From Craterostigma plantagineum (taxonomy: Eukaryota > Streptophyta > Magnoliopsida > Lamiales > Linderniaceae), in NCBI GenBank assembly GCA_027422505.1, contig JAPQWV010000648.1, forward strand, positions 248,001 through 312,000: a stretch of DNA of 64,000 bases, written 5' to 3'. A program made the translations under genes and the position numbers. Shown here piece by piece: positions 57,964 to 64,000 of this stretch (position 1 is its first letter; every line of letters starts with the position of its first letter). The notes under the pieces are model-generated. The model did no database searches. It had not been told where the DNA came from and saw nothing but the letters and a program-made list of their open reading frames with translations.

Positions 57964-58930
57964 GATAGCGGCTTACTGAATAGGTCTGCCACGTTCTCTG
58001 CGGACGCGACTCTCTACAGGGCTGTGGAGCCATTCCCAATGAATCCGCGTACCACGTGGTATTTTCTCTCTATGTGTTTGGACAGACTGTGAGCTCAGGA
58101 TCCCTTAGCCTGTGCGATAGCACCATTATTGTCACACCACAAAGGCAACGGTGTATCCACAATGCTGGGGACCACTTGGAGATCTTTCAAGAACTTGTTC
58201 ACCCAAACACCCTCCTTAGCTGCCTCAGAGGCCGCTATATATTCAACTTCAGTGGTGGAATCAGAAGTAGTCGTACTTCGCTTATTGCTTCTCCAAGAGA
58301 CAGCGCCACCATTAAGCGTAAAGACAAACCCCGAGGTGGATTTTTCGGTCGTCCATGTCCGACTGAAAGTCCTCTGCATATCCATCCATTTATAATTCTC
58401 CAATGCTGTAAACTAATATCAAGTCTTTAGTCCGTCTAAGATACTTCAAGATATTCTTTACGGCTATCCAATGTTCTCTGCCAGGGTTAGCTTGAAATTT
58501 ACTCACTATACTCACAGCATAGGATATGTCGGGTCGTGTGCAATCGCGTACATCATGCTACCGACTGCGGAGGCATAAGGAACTCCAATCATCTCCTTTC
58601 GATCTTCCTCACTTTGAGGTGACATAGACTTGGGGAGATGAATCCCATGCCACGCCGGCAAGAAACCTTTCTTAGTTTCATCCATCTTAAACCGTTTAAG
58701 GACCTTTTCTAAGTAAAGGTCTTGGGAGAGTCCTAACATTCGATTCGGTCTGTCTCTATACAGTCGAATTTCCAGAATGTATGCAGCTTCTCCTAAGTCT
58801 TTCATGGAGCCTTCGGTTGAAAGCCAAGCTTTCACCTTTGAGAGTATTCCTATGTCGTTTTCCATCAAAAGGATGTCATCCACGTACAATACGAGAAACG
58901 ACACTTTGCTCCCCCTACTCCTTTTATAGA
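57964..58930 (-). pseudogene. pol: copC mirror copy: RNase H and RT part
   Basis: Reverse complement of 38531-39496. RNase H is at 58403-58095 with one substitution (WMDMQ versus WMDIQ), and the RT piece with YVDD is at 58904-58512. Confidence 0.9.
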
Positions 58931-59368
58931 TGTTAGGAATATGCCCTCGTATTCTATACTAGGATTAGATTGTATAGGGCATTAGCTTATTTATCATTCG
59001 ACCTTTTGTGTAATAAGATATTTTCGTGCGTTTATTGAAACATTGTTCATTGGATGTAAGAGTTCTTTACTTAGAATATGGTAAAGCAATAAATGAACAA
59101 ATCCAAATGTGTCGAGTTGAGTCACTGTTCTCGATGGGCATGAGAGAGGAAGGCACCGATGGATTTTAACCTCGATTATGAAAAGTCCGTAAGCCTGAGG
59201 CTCCAGTTGGGTGCTAGATATCCGATCACGGCTTATCGATGACCTATCGTGTGCCGATATCCCACTTGGAAGCGGATGTCATGGCTTGTGATACAAATCG
59301 AATCAGTGGATTGAATCGTTTCATGGACACTGACTCACGGGTCATATGGTCGAACATGGCTTATTACT
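58931..59368 (+). repeat. copA LTR start, mirror copy
   Basis: tgttaggaatatgccctcg onward, the reverse complement of 38091-38530. It ends with target duplication ttact at 59364-59368, where the gyp1 mirror begins. Confidence 0.9.
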
Positions 59369-62300
59369 TGTCAGGACCCGTCGTCCGACCTCGTAATTCG
59401 TTCTAATCCTAAGTGTCTAATGCTTTTTTATCGTGCGAAGACGTAAAAATGCGAATAAAATTTTTCATTTTAAACGTGTGCGGAAGTCTTACATATAAGT
59501 CAAAAGAATGTTCATAAGTCATTTTACAGTTTATCATAGACGTATCTACACAAAACAAGTGCGTGTGTGTGTAGCAAAAGCTTCCTATGCGCCCGGCCTT
59601 CACAGGTCGTCATCCATACACACACTCCCACCCCAAAAGCAGCCGAAAGCTCCAAAAGAATGGCCTTGCGCTATCGGTAGATCACGTATCGTGATCGTCG
59701 GTACCTACAACACGTAACGTAAGGATGAGCCACCAAGGCACAGTAAGCAGAAATTATGCATGTATGCACGTGTCCTAACGATCGACAATCCACGCCGTCG
59801 TTTTCTACGCTCATACTTTTTTTCCGACTCATACTCTTTTTCTCATACTCTTTTCTTGACTCGTACTCTTTTCTTATACTCTTACGTCATATGGGCCCTC
59901 GGCTTTCCATCCCACTATGCGCCATTTCATAGAGATCTCATGTGTGGAGGTTCACACACTAGAAGGTCACCCGAAGGAGTCTTCCCTTACTCACTGTGGC
60001 CTCCACGCGGACGCTTCTCACTGGTAGCCAACACCGAGGCCACTAACCGCGGAGGTCACCCGAAGGAATCTTCCCTAGTGCTTTACGCACTAGAAGGTCA
60101 CCCGAAGGAATCTTCCCTTACTCATTGCGTGTCCCAGGTCGCATCCTCCAGGTTACATCTCCCGCATACAGGGTATTACCCCAGCCTCTTATACAGGCCT
60201 TATGGCTTCATTCGCCATGGCTGCATAGGGGAGCCGTGACTCTTCGTTGAGTCGACACAAACGCCAATATCGGCGAGTATACATCGCACACAGGCGATCT
60301 TATGCACGCTCTTACCTCGCGTCTTACATAGTATGTATGCGTGCAAGTGCTCATGCCATACTCATGTACACATGCAGGTCATGCTATCATGCATATAAAA
60401 TAATCATATCGAACGTACATGTTTCACATAGAATACACGAGCACGTAATTCACATAATTGGACGCAGGCAAGTTACGTGTCGTAGTTGATTTCTACTTAC
60501 CTGTCGTCCAAGCTCAATTAACGCACTTCCTCGTTCGCTCCTAACGTTCGACCTTTTAAATAAAAGGGCTAAATTATTAGTATTTTGCTTTCTTAGCTAA
60601 TTCGTCGCTATAATTAATATTCGTCGTACTAGTTAACTAGACTTATGCTAACCTTCTAAACTCTAAGCCATTCGATTTGTCCCATTGACTCATTCTAAGT
60701 CATTTGGTTTCCATACCTAGTTATGTTAGAATTTAAGTTATTCTAACTCATATGTCTCGGCGAAAGTTCACTAACTTAGGTTTCAATTCGATCGATACTC
60801 CCAATTGGCTTGATTCGATTCATGGATTAAACCTTATGGGTTTCGCTCGATTCAATTTTATTAAATTGATGTACTCTGAGCCCTAGTTTCAATCGATGGC
60901 TAATATGGCTAGGTCTCGCCCGATCGAATTTCGTCCAAATTGATGTATATTAATTTCTTAGTTTCGATCGAAACTCATTTATGTCAAACCCTAAATTCAT
61001 TTGGTAGTTATCATTGGTTAGTTTCGCCCGATAGAAATCATTAGGGTTAGTTTCGGTCGAAACTTGTTAATCACTCGATTCTACTCACTTTCGATCGACG
61101 AGACGTATTATCAGGTGAGTTTTGCCGTGTTATTTCATCATCATGACGTCATCAATTCGCCCGAAACCATGGACATCACGAGGGTTTCGCTCGAAACCAT
61201 GTGAGTTTCGCCGTGCCTGACGTAAGCATGGCATCACCTCATTTTCGATCGAAACCATACACATTAGAAGATCTCATTTCGATCAATTTTAGGGTTTCGA
61301 TCGATTCCAGTTTCGATCGAGCAGTGTTTCGCCGTGTTCTTATGTCATCATGATGTCATCTTAGGTTTCGATCGAAACCATGCAAAGTGATTCACCGCTT
61401 TCGATCGATGGCATGGATTTTGGTATGAGTTTCGATCGATACTCATGCATTAAAATGAGTTCCGGTCGAAACTCGTGACTTATTAAATTTACTATCTTGC
61501 AATTCGATTTGATCGAAACTTAATTCTACCCAATTGTCGCCCGAAACTCTGAAATTCATTGCCTACTTTCGATCGAAAGTCCTTTGGTTAATTGCATTCA
61601 ATCGAAATTCAAATTCGTTGCCCACTTTCGATCGAAACCTTAACATTCATCTAATCGGAACTGATTTCTTCCTACCAATCCAATCGAACTCCACATCGTA
61701 CCCCTTTCTGCTACCAAAATCATGTGATTCCTACTCAAGTAAAATTCGTAAGTCCTAAGGCACGCACCAAACTAATCCAATCATAAGTTTACCCAAGTGT
61801 TGACCTAAATATAAGCATATACTTCATACTTAGGGTTTTCTCATTTTCCCTAAGCTTAATTTCTAATCTTCGTAACAACATCTAGCAAGTTCTAATTTAC
61901 GGAAATTACAAGGTTTAAGGTTGACATTTCACTTACCAAATTCGAAATCCTAAGTTAGTTGAGGTATCCTTGGTTCGATCTATCTCTCGGCCCTTCTCCT
62001 TTCCTTGGCTTTGCTTTTTCGTTAATTTTCAAGTGTGGTTATGGAGTTTAGATAATTTTGACTAGATATTTTCCTTTACATAGGTTGAGGGAACATAGCT
62101 TAGGATGTTGTCCTTCCTTAATTCAAGGAAGTATTGTCTCCCAATCTGGGTCTCTCTCACACATGGGCCTACTACTCATTTTCTAGTCCAACTATCATTA
62201 GTCATTTCCTTTGGCATTTTCGAAAATTACCCTTCCTAAATTAGGGTCACAATAAACACGAAATCATCGACACGTGATTGCACATAGTTTCGCACGTAAG

Positions 62301-62422
62301 CCACGGGCACAAAATTCGTAGAATCACGTAGACATATAACATGTATTGCAATTAACATGAAATCACTTAGGTCATATACGTAATTTTTTGGCCGACCTAA
62401 ATTGCGGGGACCGGGTCCTACA
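59369..62422 (-). repeat. gyp1 mirror copy: 3' LTR
   Basis: 3054 bp, tgtcaggacc...gggtcctaca on the plus strand. The TTTCGATCGAAA-type array is at about 60770-61700. It has private substitutions in the array near 61243 and 61322. Confidence 0.95.
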
Positions 62423-62434
62423 TCCTCCCCCCTT
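62423..62434 (-). promoter_or_regulatory. gyp1 mirror copy: polypurine tract
   Basis: tcctcccccctt on the plus strand, directly beside the LTR end gggtcctaca. Confidence 0.92.
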
Positions 62435-62456
62435 AAGGAGGATTTCGCCCCCGAAA

Positions 62457-62730
62457 TCAACCCGTGTGAAACAACTCGGGGTAACGAATTCTCATTTTGT
62501 CCTCCCGTTCCCATGTGGCTTCTTCCGTAGATTGGTTCCGCCACAACACTTTCACTAGAGGAATTTCTTTATTCCTAAGTCTCTTGGTCTCGTACATCAA
62601 TATCTTCATCCGGAACCTCTTCGTAACTCAGATTCGGTTTCAATTGTTGATGTAGGGACTCATTTCCTAGGACATGATTCGGGTCGGCTTGGTACTTCCG
62701 TAGGGTTGAGACGTGGAACACGTCATGTAC
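62457..62730 (-). pseudogene. pol: gyp1 mirror copy: chromodomain
   Basis: Carries the same chromodomain remnant and frameshift as 34731-34998. Confidence 0.85.
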
Positions 62731-64000
62731 TTGTGATAGCGATGCTGGCAGCTCTAGTCGATAGGCTATCTCACCACCCTTTTTACGATTTTGAATGGCC
62801 TTATGTACCTAGGAATTAGCTTCCCTTTCTTCTCGAATCTTTTCACGCCCTTCATTGGCGATACCTTAACGAACACCATATCATCTTCTTCGAATTCCAG
62901 TGGTCGACGTCTTCGATCTGCGTAACTTTTCTGTCGACTCTGTGCCGTTCGCATTCTTTCTCGTATTGTAGAAACGGCTTCCGTCATTTCTCGTACTATA
63001 TCGGGGCCTAACATCACCCGTTCTCCGACCTCGTCCCAATGTACTGGGGACCTGCACCTACGCCCATATAGCGCTTCGTACGGGGCCATCCCAATGGTGA
63101 CGTGGTAGCTATTGTTGTACGAGAACTCGATCAGTGGGAGGTACCTACTCCAATTCCCTTTGAAATCGAGTACACACGCTCGGAGCATGTCCTCCAGTGT
63201 CTGAATTGTTCGCTCGGATTGACCGCCCGTCTGCGGATGGTAGGCGGTACTAAAAGATAGCTTCGTTCCCATCGCCTTTTGCAAGCTCGTCCAGAATTTC
63301 GACAGAAAATCTGGAGTCGCGATCCGAGACTATCGACGAAGGAACGTCGTGTAGTCGTACTATCTCCTGAATGTACAGCTCTGCGTATCGTTCCATGGAG
63401 AGCGTCGTACCAATCGGTAGGAAATGGGCAGACTTGGTTAATCGATCGACGATCACCCAAATCGCGTCATGCCCTTTGGCGTTCTTCGGTAGCCCTACTA
63501 CGAAATCCATGGTAATGTTATCCCATTTCCATTCGGGAATGGGTAACGGTTGCAGAGTTCCCGCCAGCCTTTGATGCTCGGCTTTTATCTGCTGACACGT
63601 CAGACATTGACTTACGAAAGTCGCGATGTCCTTTTTCATGCCTGGCCACCAGTAATTTTCCTTTAAGCCTCTGTACATCTTCGTTGCTCTGGATGTACAG
63701 AGTACGCCGTGGCATGTGCTTCCATCATTATCAGTCGTCGTAGTTCGGCGTCGTCTGGCACGTACAACCGGTTCTTGAAGTACAGCCGTCCGTCTTCCCG
63801 TATTATGAGGTCTCCTGTCGGTTGTTCTGTTGTGCTTCTTTGATCTTCGTGTAAAGCTCGTCTGCTTCCTGCACCGTCTTAATTTGCTCTAGCAGCTTCG
63901 GTTGCAAAGTTAAGGCTGCTAGTTGCGCCTCAACTTCGCCTAACCGTACGACTTCTACTTCCAGTAGTTGCAGTTCTGTACTCACTGCTTTTCGGCTTAA
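62731..64000 (-). pseudogene. pol: gyp1 mirror copy: integrase and linker, extra frameshifts
   Basis: Integrase core at 63678-63250 ([20 protein letters not shown]) and C-terminal part at 63284-62766. One base is missing in the caccaccc run near 62774 (the left copy has caccaaccc), ending the frame at KRVVR. Another indel cluster near 63823 shifts the linker (KEAQQNNRQ versus KEAQPEQPT). One residue differs (HQRLAG versus HQRPAG). Confidence 0.9.

Larger units (their letters stand above)
54042..64000 (-). repeat. Right arm of giant inverted repeat IR2
   Basis: Reverse complement of 33453-43420. Private differences include a missing g near 54626, substitutions in the gyp1 LTR near 61243 and 61322, a one-base deletion in gyp1 pol near 62774 and a small indel cluster near 63823. 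The inner end at 54042 abuts A3 LTR sequence in the opposite orientation. Confidence 0.97.
59369..64000 (-). mobile_element. gyp1 mirror copy, 3' half, cut by window end
   Basis: Minus-strand gyp1: 3' LTR 59369-62422, polypurine tract 62423-62434, chromodomain, integrase and part of the linker to 64000. Its other half, and any mirror of IR1, would lie beyond the window. Confidence 0.95.

Noticed and set aside
59508..60489. Long open frames in the gyp1 mirror LTR (up to 159 codons)
   Set aside because: They lie within the LTR, contain translated short repeats (SPEGVFPYS-type) and have no known domain.
1..64000. Host protein-coding genes
   Set aside because: Every frame with recognisable motifs belongs to a retrotransposon; the remaining frames are antisense shadows or lie in LTRs.
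1..64000. Inverted repeats as a plain sequencing fold-back artefact
   Set aside because: Both centres contain large unique spacers (5.4 and 10.6 kb) and the arms carry private substitutions, indels and a 22-base difference. Still not excluded without reads.

Overview
The window looks like nuclear DNA of a flowering plant (probably a dicot, though the species cannot be read from it). I found no host gene, tRNA, rRNA or CRISPR array. Essentially all 64 kb is retrotransposon: three Ty1/copia elements (called here copA, copB, copC) plus an extra copA-type LTR (A3), two Ty3/gypsy chromoviruses of Tekay/Del type (gyp1, gyp2), one gypsy solo LTR (gyp3), one plant L1-type LINE, and one short hAT-like non-autonomous DNA element. 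Every coding region is broken by stops, frameshifts or truncation, so none of the elements here looks autonomous.

The main feature is two very large inverted repeats that share an arm. IR1: bases 1-10255 reappear as reverse complement at 15646-25910, around a 5.4 kb LINE. IR2: bases 33453-43420 reappear as reverse complement at 54042-64000, around a 10.6 kb spacer that is mostly gyp2. Both outer ends are cut by the window edges. The segment between the two centres (about 35.8 kb) therefore has inverted copies starting on both sides, as in an alternating head-to-head / tail-to-tail array.

Layout, left to right. 1-4796: copA, plus strand (LTR end, tRNA-iMet primer site, long leader, gag, pol), cut in reverse transcriptase by the copB LTR. 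4797-7406: copB 3' LTR, minus strand, carrying a (CT)27 microsatellite and the hAT element (8-bp target duplication). 7407-10255: copB pol, minus strand. 10256-15645: LINE, plus strand. 15646-25883: mirror copies of copB and copA. 25884-38530: 5' LTR of the mirror copA (minus strand), split by gyp1 (27352-38090; LTRs about 3.06 kb; target duplication agcaa/agtaa). 38531-42917: end of copC pol and its 3' LTR, with the gyp3 solo LTR (target duplication ctatc) in the pol tail. 42918-54041: the A3 LTR, split by gyp2 (43631-53133; target duplication ttggc). 54042-64000: mirror copies of A3, copC, gyp3, the copA LTR and the 3' half of gyp1.

Nesting gives an order of events: copC, then copA into copC, then copB into copA, and gyp1 into the copA LTR; the hAT element went into the copB LTR. 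The inversions came later, because nested insertions are present in both arms, and the arms differ less than the two gyp1 LTRs do. Both arms carry private substitutions, indels, a private nonsense codon and private frameshifts, which favours real old duplications over a simple assembly fold-back. Separate unexplained structure lies in the gypsy LTRs: each of the three families carries its own array of a short degenerate motif in the middle of the LTR.
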